Source: Marinitoga aeolica (GTDB lineage Bacteria; Thermotogota; Thermotogae; Petrotogales; Petrotogaceae). From it: a DNA stretch of 64,000 nt. Both the position numbers and the translations under genes were made by a program. The stretch is from assembly GCF_029910535.1 (NCBI RefSeq), contig NZ_CP069362.1, forward strand, positions 310,001 to 374,000. The letters are read 5' to 3'. Shown piece by piece: positions 44,583-53,538 of this stretch (the first letter of the stretch is position 1; every line of letters starts with the position of its first letter). The notes under the pieces were generated by a model that saw only the letters and a list, made by a program, of their open reading frames with translations, ran no database searches and was not told the DNA's origin.

Positions 44583-44653
44583 ATTTCCACCTCACCTCGA
44601 TTTATTAAATCGTCTAAAAAATCTTTCCCTTTAACAATTTAAATAATTTTATT

Positions 44654-44683
44654 TTGTTATCAATCAAATATTTATGATATAAT
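44654..44683 (+). promoter_or_regulatory. Promoter for hppA
   Basis: TTGTTA (44654-44659), 18-base spacer and extended TGATATAAT (-10 at 44678-44683), 36 bases before hppA. Confidence 0.65.
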
Positions 44684-44718
44684 ATGGTATAAATTATAAT
44701 AGTGGAGGGAGGATTCTA

Positions 44719-46698
44719 ATGCATATTCTCAACTTAAGTGGGATTATTTTTGGTTTAATAGGGATTATATTTACTGTATTCCTTACTTTTAAAGTACTGG
44801 AAAATTCTCCAGGTAATGAAAAAATGCAAAAAATTTCCGGAGCAATCCAAATGGGAGCAAGGGCATTTTTAATATCAGAATATAAAATATTATATGTCAT
44901 AGTTCTCATTATTTTTGTGTTACTAGGTTTAATAAATGGGTGGAAAATGGCTTTATCTTTTTTTCTTGGCTCTACTCTATCTGTTTCAGCTGGTTTTTTT
45001 GGTATGAGTATAGCGACAAAGGCTAATACCAGAACAGCTCATGGTGCAATTGAATCTTTAAGTAAAGGATTAAAAATTGCTTTTAATGGTGGAGCAGTTA
45101 TGGGAATGACTGTAGCTTCACTTGGTCTATTTGGATTAGGATTAATCTTTTACTTAACCAATGGTGACACTGTATCAATGAGCGGTTATGCTATGGGAGC
45201 CTCTTTAGTCGCATTGTTTGCAAGAGTTGGTGGAGGTATATTTACTAAGGCTGCAGATGTTGGAGCAGATTTAGTTGGAAAAACTGAAGCAGGCATCCCT
45301 GAAGATGACCCAAGAAATCCTGCAGTTATTGCTGATAATGTTGGAGATAATGTTGGAGACGTTGCCGGAATGGGAGCAGATTTATATGAATCTTTTGTTG
45401 GATCAATATTTTCTGCTTCCGCTTTAGGTGTACTGGTTTATGATAAAGAAGGGGCTGTATTCCCATTTTTAGTCGTATCTATTGGAATTTTATCCGCAAT
45501 AATCGGTATACTTGTTTTCAATTTTAGTTTAAAAAATAAAGATGATGTAGATCCTTCAAAAGCTTTGCATTTTGGAACATATATTGCAAATGGTTTAACA
45601 TTACTGGGTGTTTTATTTTTATCCTTAATGATCCTAAAAACCATTAATCCATTTTTTGTTATATTCTTGGGTATGATAGTTGGTATGATCATAGGAAGTA
45701 TTACAGAATACTATACTGCAAAAAGTCCTATAAAACATCTTGCTAATAGTGCGGTAAGTGGTGCTGCGCCTTTATTGATTAGTGGCATGGCAGTTGGAAT
45801 GGAATCAACAGCTATACCAGTTGTTTTAATTTCCATTGCTACAATAATTTCATATAATTTACTTGGTTTATTCGGTATTGCATTAGCAGGTGTAGGTATG
45901 TTAGCTACTCTTGGTATAACTCTAGCTATAGACGCTTACGGTCCTATAGCTGATAATGCTGGTGGAATTGCACAAATGGCAGAACTTGAATCTTATGTAA
46001 GAGAAAGAACTGATCAATTAGATGCTGTTGGAAATACTACTGCTGCCATAGGAAAAGGCTTTGCTATAGGATCTGCTGCTTTAACTGCTTTAGCATTATT
46101 TGCTTCTTATACCAAAGTTACCGGATTAAATATTATAGATCTTTCAAAATCACAGGTATTTATCGGTGCTTTAGTAGGTGGTATGTTGCCATTTTTGTTT
46201 TCCTCAATGGCCATGAAAGCCGTTGGTGAGGCTGCAGAAATAATGGTACAGGAAGTTAGAAGACAATTTAAAGAAATTGTAGGATTAATGGAGGGTAAAG
46301 CAGATCCAGATTATTCCTCTTGTGTTTCTATTGCCACAAAAGGGGCTTTAAAAAAAATGGTTTTCCCTTCATTATTAGCTGTATTTATGCCTATTATAAT
46401 GTTTTTCATCCTAGGAAAAGAATCTGTTGCAGGGATGTTAGTGGGAACTACAGTTTCAGGTGTCATGCTTGCTATATTTATGGCCAACGCTGGTGGAGCA
46501 TGGGATAATGCAAAAAAATATATTGAAGAAGGCAATTTTGGTGGAAAAGGTAGTTTTGCACATAAAGCCTCTGTTATTGGTGATACTGTTGGTGATCCTT
46601 TTAAAGATACCGCTGGACCTGCAATAAATATATTAATAAAACTTATGTCTATCGTTTCTATTGTCGTAATTCCAATATTAATGAAAATTTTTAAATAA
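44719..46698 (+). CDS. hppA: Membrane-bound ion-pumping pyrophosphatase
   Basis: 659 residues with about 15-16 membrane segments. The pyrophosphate-binding loops are complete: KAADVGADLVGKTEAGIPED and DNVGDNVGDVAGMGADLYES (about 178-225), and later DAYGPIADNAGGIAQM and DTVGDPFKDTAGPAIN. AVGNTTAAIGKGF has Ala where K+-independent enzymes have Lys, so it should be K+-dependent. It pumps Na+ or H+ using pyrophosphate. It is shorter than the Thermotoga enzyme. The phosphofructokinase-like gene starts 12 bases later. Confidence 0.95.
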   Translation: MHILNLSGIIFGLIGIIFTVFLTFKVLENSPGNEKMQKISGAIQMGARAFLISEYKILYVIVLIIFVLLGLINGWKMALSFFLGSTLSVSAGFFGMSIATKANTRTAHGAIESLSKGLKIAFNGGAVMGMTVASLGLFGLGLIFYLTNGDTVSMSGYAMGASLVALFARVGGGIFTKAADVGADLVGKTEAGIPEDDPRNPAVIADNVGDNVGDVAGMGADLYESFVGSIFSASALGVLVYDKEGAVFPFLVVSIGILSAIIGILVFNFSLKNKDDVDPSKALHFGTYIANGLTLLGVLFLSLMILKTINPFFVIFLGMIVGMIIGSITEYYTAKSPIKHLANSAVSGAAPLLISGMAVGMESTAIPVVLISIATIISYNLLGLFGIALAGVGMLATLGITLAIDAYGPIADNAGGIAQMAELESYVRERTDQLDAVGNTTAAIGKGFAIGSAALTALALFASYTKVTGLNIIDLSKSQVFIGALVGGMLPFLFSSMAMKAVGEAAEIMVQEVRRQFKEIVGLMEGKADPDYSSCVSIATKGALKKMVFPSLLAVFMPIIMFFILGKESVAGMLVGTTVSGVMLAIFMANAGGAWDNAKKYIEEGNFGGKGSFAHKASVIGDTVGDPFKDTAGPAINILIKLMSIVSIVVIPILMKIFK

Positions 46699-46710
46699 AG
46701 GGGGAGAATT

Positions 46711-47718
46711 ATGAAAAGAATTGCTGTTATGAATGTTGGTGGAGATTGTCCTGGGCTTAATAGCGCTATTAGAGCACTAGTTAGGAAATCTGCTATTGAA
46801 GATATTGAAGTTTTAGGCGTTTATGATGGTTTTAAAGGCTTTTTAGAAGATAGAGTTTTTGTTATGACAAAAGAACATGTATCTGGAATTCTGGAACGTG
46901 GTGGAACTATTTTGGGTTCATCTAAATTTGATCCAACAAAAAATCCTGATGATTTTACTAAATTAAAAGAAAATTTTGAAAAATATCAAATAACCGCATT
47001 TGTAATAATGAGTGGTCACACAGGTACAGAAATTGCTTTAAAAATTTCTGATGAAGGAATGCCATCAATTGTAATTCCAGCAACAATAGATAATGATTTA
47101 CCCTGGACTGACTTTAGTATAGGGTTCTTTACTGCATTAGAAACAGTAACAAAAACCCTGGATGCATTGCACTCAACTGCCAGTGCTGGTCATAGGGTTA
47201 TTGTTGTAGAAGTTGGTGGAGATGAAGCTGGTTGGTTAGCTACTCTTGGTGGATTAACAGGTGGTGCAGATTATATTTTAATTCCCGAAATAAAATTTAA
47301 CCCTGACAAACTAATAGAAAATATTAAAAAAAGATATGATGAGGGAAAGAAATTTTCAATTGTCGTAGTTCAAGAAAAATGTCCATTATCAGAAAGATTA
47401 AAATTAATACAAGATCAGTATCCTGAAAGTTCTCCATCTGAAATTGTATCAAAATATATTAAAGAAAATATCGAAGGTGTTGAATGTAGAAATGTTAATT
47501 TAGGATATATGCAACGTGGTGGAACACCTGTTTCATTTGATAGATTAATTGCAACTATGTTCTCAACTAAAGCTGTTGAGTATGTAAAAAAAGGTAAAGT
47601 AAATATTGCTCTATCTCTTAAAGGTTTTGATATAACCGATGTTCCTCTTACACCAGATTTATTAAAAAATAAAGAAATTGATTCAAGAATCTATGAAATA
47701 GCAAAAATATTCTTTTAA
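46711..47718 (+). CDS. Phosphofructokinase-like protein with altered phosphoryl-donor site
   Basis: 335 residues of the PfkA family: MNVGGDCPGLNSAIRALV at the N-terminus, TIDNDLPWTDFSIGF (about 128, catalytic Asp kept) and LGYMQRGGTPVSFDRL (about 268). The GGDGS/GGDDS motif that holds Mg and the donor phosphates instead reads MSGHTGTEIA, the Arg of SSR is Lys (GSSKF), and the MGR motif is VGGDEAGW. The donor-type position after P is Ala (PATIDND), neither the ATP-type Gly nor the PPi-type Lys. Activity is uncertain. Next to hppA, a pyrophosphate-linked role is suggested by context. Confidence 0.8.
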   Translation: MKRIAVMNVGGDCPGLNSAIRALVRKSAIEDIEVLGVYDGFKGFLEDRVFVMTKEHVSGILERGGTILGSSKFDPTKNPDDFTKLKENFEKYQITAFVIMSGHTGTEIALKISDEGMPSIVIPATIDNDLPWTDFSIGFFTALETVTKTLDALHSTASAGHRVIVVEVGGDEAGWLATLGGLTGGADYILIPEIKFNPDKLIENIKKRYDEGKKFSIVVVQEKCPLSERLKLIQDQYPESSPSEIVSKYIKENIEGVECRNVNLGYMQRGGTPVSFDRLIATMFSTKAVEYVKKGKVNIALSLKGFDITDVPLTPDLLKNKEIDSRIYEIAKIFF

Positions 47719-47751
47719 TCATGGTCCCATCATTGATGGGACCATGATTTT
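47717..47751 (+). terminator. Terminator after the phosphofructokinase-like gene
   Basis: A perfect 15-bp stem (AATCATGGTCCCATC, loop ATT, complement), starting at the stop codon; only a short T tract follows. Confidence 0.8.
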
Positions 47752-47767
47752 ATAGTCAAACAAACTT

Positions 47768-48069
47768 AATCAGACCATAATAGGTCTGATTTCAGTATGT
47801 AGACAAAGTGCAAAATAAAATATTCAAAATAATATTCGTTCATCCGGTGAAAATTCTTATTCCTCAAAAATGCTCATGAACATATTTTTATATATTAAAA
47901 AAATACAATAATTAATATAGGTTATAAATAAAGCAATATTTTAGTTTATAATATTTAAAATTTCGCGAAGCGAAAGTTTGGGAATTTCCAAGGATTCTCT
48001 CATATTATTTTTTCATATTTTATTTTGCCAACAGTCTGAATCGACCATAATAGGTCTGATTTTTTTTTA
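47768..48069. repeat. MITE-like inverted-repeat element of about 300 bp
   Basis: Both ends carry the palindrome CAGACC-ATAAT-AGGTCTG (47770-47787; the copy at 48040-48058 has changed bases), and inside them GCAAAATAAAATAT (47810-47823) recurs inverted at 48015-48028, with further similarity around each. The centre has no credible reading frame but holds a small hairpin (TTTCGCGAAGCGAAA, about 47970). This matches a non-autonomous transposable element or a relic, and fills most of the 480-base gap before livJ. Confidence 0.6.
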
Positions 48070-48126
48070 TTTCTTATGTTAATAAAATACGACAATTTTT
48101 AATATATATTGAAAAATATTTCATAC

Positions 48127-48155
48127 TTGACAATAATATTAAAATATAGTAAAAT
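48127..48155 (+). promoter_or_regulatory. Promoter for livJ
   Basis: Consensus TTGACA (48127-48132), 17-base spacer, TAAAAT (48150-48155), 48 bases before the start of livJ. Confidence 0.75.
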
Positions 48156-48202
48156 ATAAACAAGTTTTTACATTGTTGAAAATTAGAATAAGGAGGGATT
48201 CT

Positions 48203-49309
48203 ATGAAGAAATTTTTATTGGCCTTGGTTTTAGTTCTTTCGTTGGTTTTGTTTGCAAATATTAAAGTTGGTGTTGTATTACCAATGACTGGTGGGATCGC
48301 AGCTTTTGGTGAAATGTCATGGCAAGGTATTGAATTAGCTCATGAAATGTATCCTAAAGTATTAGGTGAACAAATTGATTTAGTATTGGTTGATAACAGA
48401 TCAGAAAAAACAGAAGCTGCCAATGCTGTAAGTAGGGTAATAGATAAAGAAAAAGTTGTTGCAATTATTGGTGAGGTAGCAAGTGCTCACTCATTAGCTG
48501 GTGGAGCTGTTGCAGAAAGAAAACATATACCTATGTTAACTTCTTCTTCAACAAATCCATTAGTTACAAATAGAAAAAAATATGTATCTCGTGTTTGTTT
48601 TATAGACCCTTATCAAGGTGCTGCTGCTGCTATATTTGCATATAAAAATTTAAATGCAAAGAAAGCTGCTGTATTTATCGATGTTGAACAAGATTATAGT
48701 GTTGGTTTAGCTAATTTCTTCAAAAAGAAATTCCAGGAATTAGGTGGAAATTATTTCATCGAATTCTTTAAAACTGGCGACCAGGAATTCAGTGCTCAAT
48801 TAACAGATGCAATTAATAAAAATCCTGATGTATTATATATTACAGGTTATTATCCAGAAATTTCATTATTTGCAAGACAAGCTAGAATGTTAGGATTTAA
48901 AGGACCTATCTTAGCTGGTGATGGTGCAGAAGCTCCTGAATTAATTAAAATTGGAGGAGATGCTGTAGAAGGATTATATTACACAACTCATTTCCATCCA
49001 AAAGGTGCTGCAACAGATATGACAAAAGTATTTGTTGAAAAGTTCAAAGAAAAATATGGTTCCGAACCTGGTGCAATGCATGCTTTGGGATTTGATGCAT
49101 ATTTAGTATTAAGAAAAGCTATTGAAATGGCGGGGAAAGCTGATCCTAAAGCTATAGCTAAAGCAATTAGAGAAGTTAAAAACTTCCCAGGTGCTACTGG
49201 TATGATTACTATCAATAAAAACGGAGATGCTGAAAAATCCGTTGTTATTGATATGGTTAAAAATGGAGAATTCACTTATGTAACAACAATTAATCCTGCA
49301 AATTATTAA
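48203..49309 (+). CDS. livJ: Branched-chain amino-acid ABC transporter, substrate-binding protein
   Basis: 368 residues from ATG 48203, after AAGGAGGGATTCT; the longer frame to 48173 adds only codons before the signal peptide. The signal peptide (KKFLLALVLVLSLVLFA) has no lipobox Cys, so the protein is free in the periplasm. The mature start IKVGVVLPMTGGIAAFGEMS and LTSSSTNPLVT, GYYPEISLFARQA are typical of the LivJ/amide-binding family. It delivers Leu/Ile/Val or a related ligand to LivHMGF. Confidence 0.93.
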   Translation: MKKFLLALVLVLSLVLFANIKVGVVLPMTGGIAAFGEMSWQGIELAHEMYPKVLGEQIDLVLVDNRSEKTEAANAVSRVIDKEKVVAIIGEVASAHSLAGGAVAERKHIPMLTSSSTNPLVTNRKKYVSRVCFIDPYQGAAAAIFAYKNLNAKKAAVFIDVEQDYSVGLANFFKKKFQELGGNYFIEFFKTGDQEFSAQLTDAINKNPDVLYITGYYPEISLFARQARMLGFKGPILAGDGAEAPELIKIGGDAVEGLYYTTHFHPKGAATDMTKVFVEKFKEKYGSEPGAMHALGFDAYLVLRKAIEMAGKADPKAIAKAIREVKNFPGATGMITINKNGDAEKSVVIDMVKNGEFTYVTTINPANY

Positions 49310-49326
49310 TTTATTAAAAATTCTTT

Positions 49327-49350
49327 CCCCGGTTCTTCCGGGGTTTTTTA
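49327..49350 (+). terminator. Hairpin terminator/attenuator between livJ and livH
   Basis: CCCCGG, loop TTCTT, CCGGGG followed by TTTTTT. It would let livJ be made in excess of the permease genes. Confidence 0.8.
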
Positions 49351-49371
49351 TTAAAAATGGAGGTGTCGGCA

Positions 49372-50280
49372 TTGAGTGGAGCTACTTTTCTACAAAACTT
49401 ATTCAACGGATTAATGTTTGGCGGGTTATATGCACTTCTAGCAGTAGGTTATACTATGGTGTATGGAATCTTAAGACTTATTAATTTCGCACATGGAGAC
49501 ATTATGATGATGGGCGTATATTTTGCGTTTTATGCTTCTTTAATGGGCTCTCCTTTATGGCTATCCATTATTATAGGAGTTTCAGGTGCTGCTATTTTAG
49601 GTTTTTTAATTGATAGAATAGCTTATAAACCTTTAAGAAACGCACCAAGAATTTCTGCTTTAATAACAGCTATTGGTATGAGTTTCTTTTTAGAAAGCGT
49701 TGCTGTTGTCGTTTTTGGTGCAGTTCCAAAATCATTTACATCTGTATTTAATGATAACAATAAATGGATAATGGACAAAACGTGGAATATTTTAGATGCA
49801 AGGATTCCTGTAATGACATTTTTAATTTTCTTTGTAACAGCCATTATATTTTTGATCTTATTCTGGATTGTATATAGAACAAAAATTGGTATGGCTATGA
49901 GAGCTATATCATCCGATATTCCTACAACTTCTTTAATGGGTATCAATGTTGATATGGTTATAGGTTTCACATTTGCTCTTGGTTCTGCAATGGCTGCTGC
50001 TGGGGGAATCATGTGGGCTATGAGATATCCTAATGTATTCCCATATATGGGATTTATGCCTGGTTTAAAAGCCTTTATCGCTGCTGTTTTAGGTGGTATA
50101 GGATCAATTCCAGGTGCTGTAGTGGGAGGATTTCTATTAGGGTTGCTTGAAATTTTCCTTGTTGCTTTAATGCCAGGTGCTGCAGGTTATAGAGATGCAT
50201 TTGCATTTATCATTCTTATTGTAATATTGTTAATAAAACCAGACGGACTATTAGGTAAAAAATCCGTAGTAAAGGTGTGA
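49372..50280 (+). CDS. livH: Branched-chain amino-acid ABC transporter permease LivH
   Basis: 302 residues from TTG 49372; GGAGGTG lies 6-8 bases before it, while ATG 49357 has that site downstream of itself. About eight membrane segments, with LFNGLMFGGLYALLAVGYTM and RLINFAHGDIMMMGVY at the start and FKAFIAAVLGG-type sequence (LKAFIAAVLGGIGSIPGAVV) near the end, which is the family EAA-like loop. Confidence 0.94.
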   Translation: MSGATFLQNLFNGLMFGGLYALLAVGYTMVYGILRLINFAHGDIMMMGVYFAFYASLMGSPLWLSIIIGVSGAAILGFLIDRIAYKPLRNAPRISALITAIGMSFFLESVAVVVFGAVPKSFTSVFNDNNKWIMDKTWNILDARIPVMTFLIFFVTAIIFLILFWIVYRTKIGMAMRAISSDIPTTSLMGINVDMVIGFTFALGSAMAAAGGIMWAMRYPNVFPYMGFMPGLKAFIAAVLGGIGSIPGAVVGGFLLGLLEIFLVALMPGAAGYRDAFAFIILIVILLIKPDGLLGKKSVVKV

Positions 50281-50284
50281 GAGT

Positions 50285-51373
50285 ATGAAGAAAATAAATT
50301 GGACTTTAAATTTGATAACAATCGTATTATTTACCTTATTCCTTTCTTATGCACAGGGAAATTTTGATGATTATACCTTGAGAATAATCACATTGATTCC
50401 TATTTATGCTATTATGTCTGTTAGTTTAAATCTTATTAATGGTATAACTGGTATATTCTCACTTGGACATGCCGGATTTGTATTATTAGGAGCTTATACC
50501 TCTGCTTTATTGACCCTTGAACCATTTCAAAAAGAATTATCTTATATTATAGTTCCAATTCAACCATGGTTGTTAAATCTACATGCTAACTTTTTGGTTG
50601 CAACATTAGCTGGTGGAGTTATTGCTGCTATTTTTGCATTTTTAATTGGTTGGCCTACTTTAAAATTATCTGGAGATTATTTAGCAATTGCTAGTTTAGG
50701 TTTTGCAGAAATTGCAAGAGTTTTAGCAAATAATTTAATCAGTGTAACTAATGGGCCATTAGGTTTAAAAGGTCTTCCTAATTATACAAATGTATATTGG
50801 TCATGGGGTTGGCTTTTAGTAACATTAATTGCTATTATTAGTCTTGTAAAAAGTTCATATGGACGTGCTCTTATAGCTATTAGAGAAGATTCAATAGCTG
50901 CAGAATCAATGGGTATAAATGTATTTAAACATGAATTAATGGCTTTTGTTTTTGGTGCATTTTTTGCTGGAATTTCCGGATCATTATATGCACATTGGTT
51001 AACTACTATTGATCCAAGAATTACTACATTTGGTCCTTTACTAACTTTCTATGTATTAATTATGGTTGTTCTTGGTGGTTTAGGTAGTATCACTGGTTCT
51101 ATTATCGGAGCAGGAGTTTTTGCATTAATGTTTGAATACTTGAGATCATTAGAAGAACCATTTGATATATTTGGAATTCATGTTCCTGGAATACCTGGTA
51201 TGAGAATGTTAGTTATCTCTGCAATATTTATTTTTATAATGATTTTCTGGCAGAAAGGTATTATGGGGAGAGCAGAATTTTCATGGGAGAAATTATTAAA
51301 ATTATTTGGAATAAAGATAAAGAAGCCATCATTAGTTGAAATATATATGAAAAAAGAAGGTGAATCCAAATGA
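50285..51373 (+). CDS. livM: Branched-chain amino-acid ABC transporter permease LivM
   Basis: 362 residues, about nine membrane segments. LNLINGITGIFSLGHAGFVLLGAYT and the coupling-loop region RALIAIREDSIAAESMGINV are typical, followed by VVLGGLGSITGSIIGA. It pairs with LivH. Start ATG 50285 is five bases after livH; the 3' end overlaps livG by four bases. Confidence 0.94.
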   Translation: MKKINWTLNLITIVLFTLFLSYAQGNFDDYTLRIITLIPIYAIMSVSLNLINGITGIFSLGHAGFVLLGAYTSALLTLEPFQKELSYIIVPIQPWLLNLHANFLVATLAGGVIAAIFAFLIGWPTLKLSGDYLAIASLGFAEIARVLANNLISVTNGPLGLKGLPNYTNVYWSWGWLLVTLIAIISLVKSSYGRALIAIREDSIAAESMGINVFKHELMAFVFGAFFAGISGSLYAHWLTTIDPRITTFGPLLTFYVLIMVVLGGLGSITGSIIGAGVFALMFEYLRSLEEPFDIFGIHVPGIPGMRMLVISAIFIFIMIFWQKGIMGRAEFSWEKLLKLFGIKIKKPSLVEIYMKKEGESK

Positions 51374-52212
51374 AAAAAATCCTAGAAATGAATCATATCA
51401 CAATGCAATTTGGAGGTTTAATCGCAGTAAATGATTTTCATAATCAGTTATATGAAGGCGAACTATTAGGATTAATTGGCCCTAATGGTGCTGGTAAAAC
51501 TACAGCTTTTAATGTTATCACTGGTATTTACATACCAACAAAAGGTAAGGTTATATTTGATGGTATAGATATTACACCTTTAAGGCCACATGAAATAACT
51601 CATTTAGGTATATCAAGAACATTTCAAAATATAAGACTTTTCCAGGATATGTCTGTTTTAGAAAATGTTATTGTTGCACAACATCATATGCTTGCAAATC
51701 ATGATGTTGATAAAATATTAAAAAAACACGGAAAAAAAATGAAAGGAAGTTCTCCATTATGGTTTTTTAAAGCTTTAACCAAACTTGGTTATTTAAACAA
51801 AGAAAAAGAAATGATAAAGGAAGGTTTACTTTTACTAGAAAAGGTGGGTTTATTACATTTAGCTGAAGAAAAAGCATCAGCTTTACCCTATGGATTACAA
51901 AGAAAGTTAGAAATTGCAAGGGCATTGGCTACACATCCTAAAGTTTTATTATTGGATGAACCAGCTGCAGGTATGAATCCTCAAGAATCAGAAGAATTAA
52001 TGCATTTTATTAAACAAATTAGAGATGATTTTAATCTTTCTATATTATTAATAGAACACGATATGAAAGTTGTTATGGGGGTATGCGAAAGAATATTAGT
52101 TTTAGATTATGGAGCTATTATTGCTGAAGGGAAACCAGAAGATATTCAAAAGAACCCAAGAGTTATTGAAGCATACCTAGGAGAGGAGTGGAAGAATGCA
52201 AAAGCAGAATGA
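51370..52212 (+). CDS. livG: Branched-chain amino-acid ABC transporter ATPase LivG
   Basis: 280 residues. Walker A GLIGPNGAGKTTAFNVITG, signature variant ALPYGLQRKLEIARALA, Walker B VLLLDEPAAGMNP and H loop IEHDMKVVM. It powers the LivHM channel. A segment of about 30 extra residues (about 110-145, HDVDKILKKHGKKMKGSSPL) sits between Q loop and signature, as in other LivG proteins. Confidence 0.95.
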   Translation: MKKILEMNHITMQFGGLIAVNDFHNQLYEGELLGLIGPNGAGKTTAFNVITGIYIPTKGKVIFDGIDITPLRPHEITHLGISRTFQNIRLFQDMSVLENVIVAQHHMLANHDVDKILKKHGKKMKGSSPLWFFKALTKLGYLNKEKEMIKEGLLLLEKVGLLHLAEEKASALPYGLQRKLEIARALATHPKVLLLDEPAAGMNPQESEELMHFIKQIRDDFNLSILLIEHDMKVVMGVCERILVLDYGAIIAEGKPEDIQKNPRVIEAYLGEEWKNAKAE

Positions 52213-52924
52213 TATTGTTCTTGAAGTTAAAGATCTAAATATATTTTATGGAGCTATACATGCTGTTAAAGGGATTAACATAAAAGTTCCAAAAGGAAAA
52301 ATCGTTACTTTGATTGGAGCAAATGGAGCTGGAAAAACTTCCACTCTTTCAGCTATTGCTGGAATGGTTAAACCCAAAAAAGGAGAGATTATATATAAAA
52401 ATAATAATATTGCTGGTAAGTCTCCTCATGAAATAAATAGAATGGGTATCGCCTTGGTCCCTGAAGGGAGAAGAATTTTCCCAAATCTTACAGTATATGA
52501 AAATTTAATGATGGGTGCATTTAATAGAAAAGATAAAGAAGAAATAGAAAGAGACTTAAATTGGGTTTATAATTTATTTCCAAGATTAAAAGAAAGATTA
52601 AAACAGCTTGGAGGTACTTTATCTGGTGGAGAACAACAGATGCTTGCCATTAGTAGAGCTTTAATGAGTAAACCAGATGTAATTATGATGGATGAACCAT
52701 CTTTAGGATTAGCACCTGTTTTGGTCTCTGAAGTATTTGATATCATTAAAGTTATAAACGAAAATGGTGGAACTATCCTTTTAGTAGAACAAAATGCTGC
52801 ACAAGCATTAAAAATTTCTCATTATGGTTATGTTTTAGAAACAGGAAATATTATACTTGAAAATGATTCAGATTTATTGTTAAAAGATGAAAATGTACAA
52901 AAAGCATACCTAGGTATGGCATAA
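52196..52924 (+). CDS. livF: Branched-chain amino-acid ABC transporter ATPase LivF
   Basis: 242 residues. Walker A TLIGANGAGKTSTLSAIAG, LVPEGRRIFPNLTVYENL typical of LivF, signature LSGGEQQMLAISRAL, Walker B VIMMDEPSLGLAP and H-loop position LVEQNAAQAL. Overlaps livG by 17 bases. Last gene of the livJHMGF group. Confidence 0.95.
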   Translation: MQKQNDIVLEVKDLNIFYGAIHAVKGINIKVPKGKIVTLIGANGAGKTSTLSAIAGMVKPKKGEIIYKNNNIAGKSPHEINRMGIALVPEGRRIFPNLTVYENLMMGAFNRKDKEEIERDLNWVYNLFPRLKERLKQLGGTLSGGEQQMLAISRALMSKPDVIMMDEPSLGLAPVLVSEVFDIIKVINENGGTILLVEQNAAQALKISHYGYVLETGNIILENDSDLLLKDENVQKAYLGMA

Positions 52925-52951
52925 TACGCCGTCATACTCCATTTGTATAAC

Positions 52952-52985
52952 GCAACAGCTCCCAAAATGGGAGCTGTTGCTATTT
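52952..52985. terminator. Bidirectional terminator between livF and queT
   Basis: A perfect 13-bp stem GCAACAGCTCCCA / TGGGAGCTGTTGC, loop AAA, followed by TATTTTT on the plus strand. It overlaps the queT stop. Confidence 0.85.
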
Positions 52986-53447
52986 TTCTATTCTTTTAAA
53001 TATACCTCTTTTTTCCAATAAAATCATTAAAGGTAATCCTAAAGCATAACAGGCTATTGCTTCTCCAACGCCAATCCAAAATACTGTCGGCCAATAAGGA
53101 ACTTTTGCTAGAGGTGCTACATATGCTGAAACACCAAATGCATTAACTATTACTGGTGGAAGTGGAGCTAAATATTTATTGGGCATTTTATAAGTCAAAT
53201 ATGCCGCTAATAATGTTAATGCGCTACCTAAAAAAATATCTATCGCCCCAAAACCTCCAAAAACATTGGCCAACATAGCTCCTACATATAATGCAGGTAT
53301 AAAAATAGGATTGAAAAATGGCAATACCGTTAATGCTTCTGAAATACGAACCTGCATAGGACCATAACTAATAGGCTGTAAAATAACTGTTAACGCTACA
53401 TATAATGCTGCTACTACACCTGCCAATACTAAGTTTTTTGTTTTCAA
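52980..53447 (-). CDS. queT: QueT-type ECF transporter S component for a queuosine precursor
   Basis: 155 residues, five or six membrane segments. MKTKNLVLAGVVAALYVALT, the characteristic YGPMQVRISEALTVLPFF (about 28) and NVFGGFGAIDIFLGSALTLLAAY match QueT (DUF988). It takes up preQ1 or preQ0 using a shared ECF module such as EcfA1A2 at 29457-31027. The start is TTG 53447, with AAGGAGGTG upstream that overlaps the end of a preQ1 riboswitch. Confidence 0.93.
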   Translation of the reverse strand: MKTKNLVLAGVVAALYVALTVILQPISYGPMQVRISEALTVLPFFNPIFIPALYVGAMLANVFGGFGAIDIFLGSALTLLAAYLTYKMPNKYLAPLPPVIVNAFGVSAYVAPLAKVPYWPTVFWIGVGEAIACYALGLPLMILLEKRGIFKRIEK

Positions 53448-53454
53448 CCTAAAA

Positions 53455-53492
53455 CACCTCCTTGTTTTGTTAAGGCGGGTGCCGCGACCGCC
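53455..53492 (-). promoter_or_regulatory. preQ1-I riboswitch controlling queT translation
   Basis: On the minus strand GGCGGTCGCGGCACCCGCC is followed by TTAACAAAACAAGGAGG. P1 is GGCGG/CCGCC, the A-rich tail is TTAACAAAACAAGG, and the final AAGG belongs to the ribosome-binding site. This closely follows the translational preQ1-I riboswitch of Thermoanaerobacter tengcongensis. Ligand binding would form the pseudoknot and hide AAGGAGG. Confidence 0.92.
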
Positions 53493-53499
53493 AAAGCAT

Positions 53500-53505
53500 A
53501 TTATA
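53500..53505 (-). promoter_or_regulatory. -10 box for queT
   Basis: TATAAT on the minus strand, placing the transcription start just at the first bases of the riboswitch; the -35 (TTTCTA at 17 bases) is poor. Confidence 0.55.
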
Positions 53506-53538
53506 TATAAAATTTATTATTATAGAAATAATTTTATG

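Noticed and set aside
45438-46535. Several open frames opposite hppA
   Set aside because: They are on the antisense strand of a strongly conserved membrane pyrophosphatase and have no ribosome-binding sites.
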